Source: an uncultured Peptococcaceae bacterium
GTDB lineage: Bacteria > Bacillota > Peptococcia > Peptococcales > Peptococcaceae
Assembly: GCA_949743265.1 (NCBI GenBank)
Contig: CATJSX010000042.1
Span: 1-41,873, forward strand
Direction of reading: 5' to 3'
Length of the DNA stretch: 41,873 nucleotides
Shown here: in pieces, positions 35,323 through 41,873 of the stretch
Numbering within the stretch: the stretch's first letter is position 1
Layout: the number at the start of each line of letters is the position of its first letter
The notes under the pieces: model-generated
What the model was told of the DNA's origin: nothing
Seen by the model: the letters and a program-made list of their open reading frames with translations, nothing else
The model's database searches: none
Translations under genes and position numbers: made by a program

Positions 35323-36516
35323 CTACTCTTTTTCCTCCTTATACCCATGACTATAATCCTCCGTTTGTTTGCTCAATCCTTTTTCTTCCAAACGTCTTTC
35401 CAGATAATTTTTAAGCAACGCATAAATAACAGCAAAAGTCGGCACGCCAATTAGCATACCAACAAAACCCGCTAATCCACCGCCTACTAATATAGCAAAC
35501 AATACCCAAATAGCTGGTAAACCGGTAGAATTGCCCAAAATTTTTGGTCCTAAAATATTTCCATCGAATTGCTGTAACAAAAAAATAAACGCCAAAAACA
35601 ATAAAGCTTTAAATGGATCCACAATAAAAATAATAAACGTACTGGGCACTGCCCCGATAAAAGGGCCAAAAAAAGGAATAATATTGGTAATGCCTACGAT
35701 TACACTAACTAATAAGGCATAGGGCATCTTTAAAATTGTTAAACAAGCGAAACACAAAACGCCAATAATCGCCGAATCAATAATCTTGCCATTGATAAAA
35801 CCATTAAAAATTTTATTCGTTAACGCCCCCACACTCAAAACTTGTTCAACAATATGCTTGGGCAGACAAGCATAGAGCGTTTTGGTTATCTGTGCAAAAA
35901 ATTTCTCTTTGCTGGTCAGCAAATAAATTGACACGATAACGGCAACAAAAATATTCAATAAGCTGCTGGTAAGTTGTCCAGTCATTCCTAATAAATATTG
36001 GAAACCTTTCACCATAATATCACTAGAAATATTTAGAATGGTTTTCCATGCTGCCAGAATTTCCTTATAAACTTCATTGCTGATTTCTACCGGAAACTCT
36101 TCCAATAATTCTCGCATCCAAACATCAATATCGCCTAAATACCGCTGAATATTATTGACTAGCATAAACATACTATCTATTAGCTGCGGTACCACTACTG
36201 ACAATAGCGCACCCAAAACAAAAACCGTAATTCCCATCGCTAAAATAATGGCTATCGGTCGCCTATACCGCCGCAAATACTTATATTGCTCCAATTTTTT
36301 CAGCCATGTCCGCTCAAAAAATTTCACGGGTCCTGTCAGCAAATAAGCCAAAACAAATCCATAAATAAAAGGCGTCACAATGGTCATAAAAAAATTCAAA
36401 CCGCTATGCAGTTTATCCAAATTTAATAATAAAAAACAAAAAGAAATTCCCACAATAACAACTACTATATTTGAAATGGTCCGCTTACGCGTATCATGAT
36501 CCCATAAAAACTTCAC
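35323..36516 (-). CDS. AI-2E family transporter (YdiK/TqsA-like)
   Basis: This 397-residue membrane protein has about eight hydrophobic helices. It follows the family layout: two at residues 15-60, one near 70-95, a soluble segment (about 105-150), then a cluster from 160 onward with GITNIIPFFGPFIGAVPSTF and GNILGPKILGNSTGLPAIWV, the most conserved motifs. Family members include quorum-signal exporters and Na+/H+ or Na+/Li+ antiporters, so the AI-2 label is only a family name. The start is a GTG 8 bases after AGGAGG. The C-terminal tail is charged and cytoplasmic (KGLSKQTEDYSHGYKEEKE). Confidence 0.9.
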   Translation of the reverse strand: MKFLWDHDTRKRTISNIVVVIVGISFCFLLLNLDKLHSGLNFFMTIVTPFIYGFVLAYLLTGPVKFFERTWLKKLEQYKYLRRYRRPIAIILAMGITVFVLGALLSVVVPQLIDSMFMLVNNIQRYLGDIDVWMRELLEEFPVEISNEVYKEILAAWKTILNISSDIMVKGFQYLLGMTGQLTSSLLNIFVAVIVSIYLLTSKEKFFAQITKTLYACLPKHIVEQVLSVGALTNKIFNGFINGKIIDSAIIGVLCFACLTILKMPYALLVSVIVGITNIIPFFGPFIGAVPSTFIIFIVDPFKALLFLAFIFLLQQFDGNILGPKILGNSTGLPAIWVLFAILVGGGLAGFVGMLIGVPTFAVIYALLKNYLERRLEEKGLSKQTEDYSHGYKEEKE

Positions 36517-36847
36517 ACTTTCATCCTCCTGCCATTATCCACATCAATCGTTCATCAAAATCACAAAAATTACAAACCAAATTTTATTAACCCACTCCAG
36601 CAGATTAAACTTTATTTAGTTTTATTCTGTCCATATTTCCAAAATCCCTATGCCAAACAAGAAAGATTTTTGGAATAATTCATCATAAAATGATTTTATG
36701 ATACAAAAACATATGATACTCGTTCTTTTTACAAAAAATAAAAATAGCGTTCTTTTATGTTATCATACGATTTAAACCAAACAATTGCTATCTTATTAGT
36801 AATAATCTAAACCAGTAAGCGTATTTAATTTTTCTAAATTTGCTTTC
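36517..36847. other. AT-rich intergenic region with a 21-bp palindrome
   Basis: No gene seen. ATCATAAAAT (36682-36691), a central G and ATTTTATGAT (36693-36702) form a perfect palindrome, and ATGATAC is repeated just after it. It may be an operator for the transporter gene on the left or the exporter unit on the right. Confidence 0.4.
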
Positions 36848-36877
36848 TTGACTTTTGAAAGTTAATTTTGATATAAT
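36848..36877 (+). promoter_or_regulatory. Sigma-A promoter of the MATE-kinase unit
   Basis: TTGACT (36848-36853), an 18-base spacer and a perfect TATAAT (36872-36877) lie before the leader RNA. Expected transcription start is about 36884. Confidence 0.7.
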
Positions 36878-36883
36878 ATCACC

Positions 36884-37019
36884 GAAATTTAAAAATGAAT
36901 ACAGTCATTCAACGACACATGTAGTGCTTTGCACGTAAATCTGATTACGGTATTGAAAGCTACTGCATGTGAAACGTGTTTGATTTACGCGACACATGCA
37001 AAAGCATGTGTCGTTTTTT
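36884..37019 (+). promoter_or_regulatory. Attenuator leader RNA with switching hairpins and terminator
   Basis: Four segments compete. A1 CACATGTAGTGCTTT (36916-36930) pairs with B1 AAAGCTACTGCATGTG (36956-36971) with one bulge. A2 CGACACATGC (36990-36999) pairs with B2 GCATGTGTCG (37004-37013), followed by six T: an intrinsic terminator 28 bases before the exporter start. B1 GCATGTG (36965-36971) can instead pair with A2 CACATGC (36993-36999), and A1 CGACACATG (36913-36921) with B2; either would remove the terminator. In addition CGTAAATC (36934-36941) in the first loop can pair with GATTTACG (36982-36989). It is thus a two-state attenuator; the signal could be ribosome stalling on a short upstream ORF or a ligand. 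Confidence 0.7.
36895..36924 (+). CDS. Possible leader peptide MNTVIQRHM
   Basis: A nine-codon ORF starts about 11 bases after the predicted transcription start and ends inside the A1 strand of the leader hairpin. A ribosome paused at its end would cover A1 and leave B1 free to pair with A2, blocking the terminator. This is the geometry of antibiotic-induced attenuation. No ribosome binding site precedes it, so translation is uncertain. Confidence 0.3.
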   Translation: MNTVIQRHM

Positions 37020-37047
37020 GTCTGTAAAAACAGGAGGTTATTTTTTC

Positions 37048-39024
37048 ATGGAACAAAACAATTATTTAGGCACAGAGAAAGTAGGTACATTGCTAAGGCA
37101 ATTTGCAATCCCATGCATTTTCTCACTAATTATTTCCTGCCTTTACAATATCGTTGACCAGATTTTTGTAGGCAATGGCATTGGCTATTTAGGAAATGCT
37201 GCAACGGGCGTCATTTTCCCCATTACAGTTATTGGTTGGGGTATATCATTGCTCTTTGGGGATGGTGCAGCTGCCCATCTAAGCGTTTCTTCTGGGAAAA
37301 ATGAAACACAAGATATTCATTCTGGTGTCGGCAACAGCATGTTATGCTCTTTCCTCTGTGGCGTAGTGCTCGTAGCTATTAGCTATCTTTTAGGAGATAA
37401 TCTGCTGCTTTTAATCGGCGCAACAGAGGCTAATTTGTCACTGGCGCATGACTATGGCTTCATTATCTATTTTATGATGCCAATAGCTTTAGCCCAAAAT
37501 ACCCTTGCCTCTATCATTCGAGCAGACGGAAGCCCTCGTTATGCTATGTGCGCGATGTTAGTTGGCGCAATTATCAATATCATAGGTGATCCCTTAGCAA
37601 TTTTCGTTTTAAATCTAGGCATTAAAGGGGCAGCTTACGCAACAATATTAGGTCAGTTTGTCAGTTTTATTATTTGCGTTTTGTATTTACGTAAAAGCAA
37701 AACTTTCAAAATATCTTTTAAAAGTTTCTTGCCAAATACCCTCATTTTGAAACGTATCATCACTTTGGGCGCTTCCAGTTTTCTGACACAATTGTCCATT
37801 GTGATTATTACCATCATAAACAATATCTTGCTGGTAAAATACGGCGCTGCTTCTGTTTATGGCGCTGATATTCCTTTAGCCGCCTTCGTTGTCATTATGA
37901 AATTATTTCAGATTGTCCTAAATGTTGCAATCGGTATTGCTGCCGGCGCACAGCCGATTGTAGGATATAACTACGGCGCTGGAAATTATAGTAGGGTACA
38001 ACAACTTTTAAAGCTCATCATCAAATGGACAGTTATTGTTTGCGTAATATGCACCATATTGTTTGAAACATTTCCTCTTTTATTCATTAAAATGTTTGGA
38101 GCAGATGGAGAACTATACACACAATTCGCGGTTCTTTGCTTACGAATTTATCTTTCTTTGATAATTTTTACATGCGTGCAAAAAGTTTGCGCTATTTTCT
38201 TACAATCCATAGGTCATGCTAAAACCGCCGCCCCATTATCTATTTTAAGAGATATGTTATTGATTATTTTTTCATTGATTTTACCCATTTTTGACGGCGT
38301 TACGGGTATCTTTTGGGCAGCTCCCATTGCTGATATTATCGCTATTGCCATTACATGCGTTGTCATGGTACAGCTATGGAAATCATTAGAACAAGAAAAA
38401 CAACAAATACAGCCAAAAGTAAGTTTTAAAGCCATACAAACTTCTTCTCCCGGCGCAATTATTACGATTGCTCGTGAACACGGCACAGCAGGAAAGTATA
38501 TCGGACAGTTAGTTGCAGAAAAACTAAATATTCCGTGCTACTACAAAGAAATGACTGCTATTGCAGCAAAAGAAAGCGGTCTTGCGAACGAATTTATTTC
38601 TAATATAAATTCAGATGAAAATGCCGTCATGCGTGAATTGTATCTAAGCACAAATGTCATACAACAAGCCATCATAGCACAAGACAAAGTAATAAAAATG
38701 ATTGCAGAAGCAGGCTCGTGTGTCATTATAGGACGTTCAGCAGATTATGTTCTACGTCATAATAAAAATCTGGTACGAATTTTTATCCATGCGCCTAAAA
38801 AATATCGTATAAAAAAAGTAATGGAAATGTATGGCGATACGTATGAGGAAGGTCGAAAAAATGTCGAACGTTCTGATGCGGCAAGAGCTGCTTATTATAA
38901 GAATATATCTGGCAAGAAGTGGGGCGATCCACATCAATACGACCTTTGTATTGACAGCTCTATGGGGACAGAAAAATGTGTCGACATTATTATCGAATAT
39001 GTTTCTAAAAAAATAACTAGCTGA
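37048..39024 (+). CDS. MATE exporter fused to a cytidylate-kinase-like domain
   Basis: The 658-residue protein has two parts. Residues 1 to about 450 are a complete MATE transporter with twelve helices (LLRQFAIPCIFSLIISCLYN, IVDQIFVGNGIGYLG, GAQPIVGYNYGAGNYSRVQQ). From about residue 469 to the end is a cytidylate-kinase-like (Cytidylate_kin2) domain: AIITIAREHGTAGKYIGQLV as the P-loop region, YYKEMTAIAAKESGLANEF, CVIIGRSADYVLRHNKNLVR, IFIHAPKKYRIKKVMEMYG, and the lid ARAAYYKNISGKKWGDP. MATE proteins export cationic drugs with Na+ or H+. The kinase would face the cytoplasm. The ATG at 37048 follows AGGAGG; an ORF extension to 36976 crosses the terminator. Single-gene unit under an attenuator. 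Confidence 0.88.
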   Translation: MEQNNYLGTEKVGTLLRQFAIPCIFSLIISCLYNIVDQIFVGNGIGYLGNAATGVIFPITVIGWGISLLFGDGAAAHLSVSSGKNETQDIHSGVGNSMLCSFLCGVVLVAISYLLGDNLLLLIGATEANLSLAHDYGFIIYFMMPIALAQNTLASIIRADGSPRYAMCAMLVGAIINIIGDPLAIFVLNLGIKGAAYATILGQFVSFIICVLYLRKSKTFKISFKSFLPNTLILKRIITLGASSFLTQLSIVIITIINNILLVKYGAASVYGADIPLAAFVVIMKLFQIVLNVAIGIAAGAQPIVGYNYGAGNYSRVQQLLKLIIKWTVIVCVICTILFETFPLLFIKMFGADGELYTQFAVLCLRIYLSLIIFTCVQKVCAIFLQSIGHAKTAAPLSILRDMLLIIFSLILPIFDGVTGIFWAAPIADIIAIAITCVVMVQLWKSLEQEKQQIQPKVSFKAIQTSSPGAIITIAREHGTAGKYIGQLVAEKLNIPCYYKEMTAIAAKESGLANEFISNINSDENAVMRELYLSTNVIQQAIIAQDKVIKMIAEAGSCVIIGRSADYVLRHNKNLVRIFIHAPKKYRIKKVMEMYGDTYEEGRKNVERSDAARAAYYKNISGKKWGDPHQYDLCIDSSMGTEKCVDIIIEYVSKKITS

Positions 39025-39041
39025 AATAGCTGCCAATAAAT

Positions 39042-39101
39042 CATAATGGAGCAAACCGAAAAAATGCTTTTCAAAGCACTTTTTCGGTTTGCTCCATTAT
39101 G
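39042..39101. terminator. Long 29-bp inverted repeat terminator
   Basis: The arms 39042-39070 and 39073-39101 are complementary at 28 of 29 positions around a TC loop. It lies 17 bases after the MATE-kinase stop and ends that unit. The AT-rich region begins just beyond. Confidence 0.75.
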
Positions 39102-39498
39102 GACTATAAGAACTAGAGCATCATGACATATGTGATGACAAAAATAAATGAAAGATTACAACAACGATTGGATAAGTGTCATAATTAGACTAGTAAATGA
39201 CATAGATAGACCTTGTTTTTTATGCTGAAAATAGTTATTATAATATTAACGGTCGACCTTAACTTAAGAAATCATATTACAACAAATATAATAATTACAT
39301 TTTTATTATATTTATTATAAAAATTATCCTTAATGGAATTTATGTATTTTTCATATAACATTAAAAATCCTTAAGAAATTTTAATATGTGATTTACTTCT
39401 GAATAATGCTGTAATGAGCTCTTATGCAAACCAAAAAATAATATAGAAATAAAGAAGTGCGTATAATTAAAATAATAAGAAACAGGAGATATAATAAG
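39102..39498. other. Very AT-rich intergenic region
   Basis: I see no gene with a ribosome binding site. A 17-codon ORF at 39135 (MTKINERLQQRLDKCHN) could be a remnant but has no other support. Base composition drops sharply compared with the sequence to the left, suggesting a junction with foreign DNA. Confidence 0.35.
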
Positions 39499-40533
39499 AT
39501 GAATATTTCGATTAAATTAAATGTAAAAAAAGCAATCAGTTGTTTATTGTGTTTAACATTTTTATTTAATAATGTACCATTTGCATTAGCTAATGATTCT
39601 AATGTAACTAATAATAATTCAGTTTATCTAAAAAAATCAGATGATGGAATTGGAATATATACTATTCATGAAGATGCTAGCTTATATAAAACAAATGATG
39701 CTATACTAGCCCAAAAAGATAGTATTTATCAAGATATTTATCGGGCGATAGATACCGATGGTCAAAACATTATTGTTGTGGCTGCAACGGATACTTTGTT
39801 CCAATCTGTAGATGAAGTTATAGTTACGGAAAATAACGTTGAAGATACTATCAGTGAATATGATCTTCATGATAAATTGGCAAATGCTCTAAGAAATGCT
39901 GTCAATAGTGAAGAGCACCCAATTATTACAGCATTTTTGCCAAAAAATTTCTCGACCTATGGAACGTATCCAGCAGGAACAACAGAGTACACATATAATG
40001 GATATCAACTACAAAAAATATTGTGGGGCGTGTCACCATTAGCTAATGGCAGACCCTTAGAGCTAGCTAGTGGTTCATCTGCTAAGTCTGAACAAGTCAA
40101 AAATTTAACAATTTTAGTTCAAAATGTTGTTGGAACCTTTGTGAAAGAAGTAGGTATTGCAAATTTAATAATAAGCACAATTGATAATGCATTTACTTTC
40201 CATACATCTGCTGGAGATCGAATTGATATGTATCTATTAGAAAATAAAACAAGAACGTATATCAATGTAAAAGAAAGTGGTATATATATGCCGAGAGCAG
40301 TACATGATACAGCAGCTTGGCGTTTTAAAATCAATGAAATCACTAATGACATGTCAGCAACATCTTATACACCATATTATGATAGTAGAAATTTAATGTC
40401 AGTAAACGATTTAAATGAAAAAGCAATCCAATACTATGGGCATAACGAATTTGATCCTATGTTCATTGACACCCTCCCATATTATATTGTTAAAGGAAGT
40501 AGAACACTACGATTTAATTCGGAATTACAATAG
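39499..40533 (+). CDS. Exported protein of unknown family, paralogue 1
   Basis: The 344-residue precursor has a clear signal peptide: Lys-rich start, hydrophobic CLLCLTFLFNNVPFALA, cleavage probably after about residue 32. AGGAGA precedes the ATG; an in-frame codon at 39457 lies upstream of it. The mature part contains DGIGIYTIHEDASLYKTNDA, IIVVAATDTLFQSVDEVIVT, FHTSAGDRIDMYLLENKTRT and DTAAWRFKINEITND. I do not recognise the family. No membrane anchor or cysteine is left in the mature protein. The base composition is much more AT-rich than the core genes, as expected for acquired DNA. A related gene follows in the same direction after about 540 bases, and both share these motifs. Confidence 0.8.
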   Translation: MNISIKLNVKKAISCLLCLTFLFNNVPFALANDSNVTNNNSVYLKKSDDGIGIYTIHEDASLYKTNDAILAQKDSIYQDIYRAIDTDGQNIIVVAATDTLFQSVDEVIVTENNVEDTISEYDLHDKLANALRNAVNSEEHPIITAFLPKNFSTYGTYPAGTTEYTYNGYQLQKILWGVSPLANGRPLELASGSSAKSEQVKNLTILVQNVVGTFVKEVGIANLIISTIDNAFTFHTSAGDRIDMYLLENKTRTYINVKESGIYMPRAVHDTAAWRFKINEITNDMSATSYTPYYDSRNLMSVNDLNEKAIQYYGHNEFDPMFIDTLPYYIVKGSRTLRFNSELQ

Positions 40534-40548
40534 CATCAATAAACAAAT

Positions 40549-40597
40549 GGCTTTCTAATTGGAAATAATTGTATAATCTGTTAGAAAGCCTTATTAT
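40549..40597 (+). terminator. Intrinsic terminator after paralogue 1
   Basis: GGCTTTCTAA (40549-40558) pairs perfectly with TTAGAAAGCC (40581-40590), followed by TTATTAT. It separates the two paralogues transcriptionally. Confidence 0.55.
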
Positions 40598-41069
40598 ATG
40601 TCTATTGTATTAGAAGAAGCCACTAAAGTGTATATTTCCAAAGCAGTATAATAACCGTTCACTCCTAAAACTTCTGAAATTATCAGGGAATCAGAAATTC
40701 AGGCGTAATCAAAATATAAGTCTAATATGCAGAGGAAGTTTTGTCAAGAACACAAATAATCTTATACATGCACGTTTCATAAATCTTTTTCTCATATTTT
40801 TAACTGCAAACATCCTTTTGGTCAGATAGGCATCTGATAACTATTTTAATGGTTTTTATTCCTTATACTGCTTTCTCCTATGAATAGATTTGTCAAGCTG
40901 CAATGTGTTCTCCAATGCTTTGGAAACTTCAGGAGTTTACAAGACAGAATCGTGACGTCCTTTCCCTAATTTTAACTATACACAGTTGGCAACAGCGTCT
41001 TATAATTATCTTATAGAGATAAGTTACTTGTACTAACCTAAATTTATTATACAAGGAGTTTAAAATATA
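40598..41069. other. Spacer between the paralogues, possibly with a decayed gene remnant
   Basis: No intact gene. On the minus strand a short frame ending at 40858 reads EVSKALENTLQLDKSIHRRK and, read across one stop codon, extends further back (LGKGRHDSVL). It looks like the tail of a decayed protein, perhaps a transposase, but I cannot name it. Confidence 0.25.
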
Positions 41070-41873
41070 GTGAATTTATTTGAATTTATCATTCCGCTTG
41101 TTATACTTACAGCTCATTTTAGTACGCCTTTTGTATCTATAGAAGATTTGCAAACTGTTACTCTAGCACCATCCACTAATGGTATAGGAATATTTACAAT
41201 AGCTGACCCAGCAGAAAGTTACTTTACGGCAAAAAAAGATTCTTTTATTGATAATGTATATAAAGTATCTATAAATGACAATGAGCTAACTTTTTTGGCC
41301 GTATCCGATAAGCTATATCAGTTAGTTGACGATGTCATTGTTACGAAAAATAATTTGCAAAAAATCATCAGCGAATATTGTCTACCATTGGAAATAATTA
41401 ATGATTTAAAAATAGTATGCGCAAATAATGCTTCTGGTGTAAGAATGTTTCTGCCAAAGAAGTTATTGAATGATTCTTCCACAACAACATCATTCTCTTG
41501 TTATCAATATGGCGAACATCAATTAACTAGAATATTGTGCGTTTTATCACCGTTAAAGAATCCTATGCCACTTACTATAAAGTATAAAGATTGGCAACAA
41601 TCGAATAAGTTACAAAAAATCTTTTCTAATCTCATAGATGCGATGCAACACACTTTAGGTTACCATACTTCTGCCGGTGACTATATCTATATAACACTAC
41701 AAGAAAACAAAACAAGAACATATATTTCCGTTTTTGAAAACGATGACACTTATAAACTTTGCTTAAAATGTGATGCAGCTAAATGGCGTTTCATTTTGCG
41801 AGAAATAGTAAATGATCGCGAAAAAATAATCCCTACCAATTATTACACTAAAAAATCCACTTTGTCTCTTGAG
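41070..41873 (+). CDS. Exported protein, paralogue 2 (3' partial)
   Basis: The frame is open from a GTG at 41070 to the right edge (268 codons), with a TAA in frame just upstream so no earlier start exists. AAGGAG lies 11 bases before it, slightly far. The product begins with a hydrophobic segment (MNLFEFIIPLVILTAHFSTP) acting as a signal sequence though lacking basic residues. It matches paralogue 1 along its length: NGIGIFTIADPAESYFTA, FLAVSDKLYQLVDDVIVTKN, YHTSAGDYIYITLQENKTRT and DAAKWRFILREIVND line up with the same blocks there. The two have clearly diverged. Function unknown. Confidence 0.78.
   Translation, partial: MNLFEFIIPLVILTAHFSTPFVSIEDLQTVTLAPSTNGIGIFTIADPAESYFTAKKDSFIDNVYKVSINDNELTFLAVSDKLYQLVDDVIVTKNNLQKIISEYCLPLEIINDLKIVCANNASGVRMFLPKKLLNDSSTTTSFSCYQYGEHQLTRILCVLSPLKNPMPLTIKYKDWQQSNKLQKIFSNLIDAMQHTLGYHTSAGDYIYITLQENKTRTYISVFENDDTYKLCLKCDAAKWRFILREIVNDREKIIPTNYYTKKSTLSLE

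Noticed and set aside
36976-37047. N-terminal extension of the MATE-kinase protein
   Set aside because: It is encoded by the terminator hairpin and the ribosome binding site region; MATE proteins begin near the ATG at 37048.
39135-39188. 17-codon ORF MTKINERLQQRLDKCHN
   Set aside because: No ribosome binding site, promoter or terminator; too short to distinguish from chance in AT-rich DNA.

Overview
The window looks like a chromosomal stretch of a moderately AT-rich, endospore-forming member of the Firmicutes (Bacillota). The evidence is SpoIIP, a Spo0E-like phosphatase, RemA, a BclA-like collagen-protein C-terminus and strong AGGAGG-type ribosome binding sites. The core gene order (yicC-remA-gmk-rpoZ-coaBC-metK-priA-def-fmt-DUF116-metallopeptidase-rsmB-rlmN, and sua5-arginine phosphatase-rpiB-ywlG-glyA) is firmicute-like. 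A sporulating Negativicute is my best guess, but that is inference only.

Layout. 1-5.8 kb is an accessory stretch: the end of a BclA-like protein, a PuuD-type glutamine amidotransferase-like hydrolase, a small membrane protein, a LysR regulator, a nitroreductase paired with a Spo0E-like protein, a DUF4397 protein with an odd Cys/His/aromatic tail, and a hendecad coiled-coil protein. 5.9-7.4 kb has rpsT and spoIIP divergently arranged. 7.5-12.2 kb is one minus-strand operon with a clear sigma-A promoter: BusR-like (GntR + RCK_C) regulator, sua5, protein-arginine-phosphatase-type LMW phosphatase with a large helical insertion, rpiB, ywlG, glyA. 12.3-13.6 kb holds a DUF6514 gene, a hairpin-rich non-coding stretch, and a membrane-anchored protein ending in a ribosomal L7/L12 C-terminal-like domain.

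13.7-20.7 kb is a catabolic-looking locus. A creatininase-family hydrolase and an isoaspartyl dipeptidase are divergent from an SLC13-type permease, an alkaline-phosphatase-superfamily enzyme and a LysR regulator. Both the permease and the LysR gene carry a frameshift. 21-35.1 kb is mostly housekeeping on the minus strand (radical SAM protein, rlmN, rsmB, metallopeptidase, DUF116, fmt, def, priA, metK, coaBC, rpoZ, gmk, remA, yicC, an unknown protein), followed by an AI-2E-type transporter at 35.3-36.5 kb.

36.8-39.1 kb carries the most striking unit: a MATE exporter fused to a cytidylate-kinase-like domain. It is preceded by a sigma-A promoter and a leader RNA with four mutually competing segments, an intrinsic terminator and a possible nine-residue leader peptide, which looks like an inducible attenuator. 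From about 39.1 kb to the right edge the DNA becomes markedly AT-rich. It holds two tandem, divergent copies of an unrecognised exported protein, the second running off the end of the window.

No rRNA, tRNA, CRISPR array or intact mobile element was seen. All calls come from reading the sequence and from family knowledge; no searches were run.
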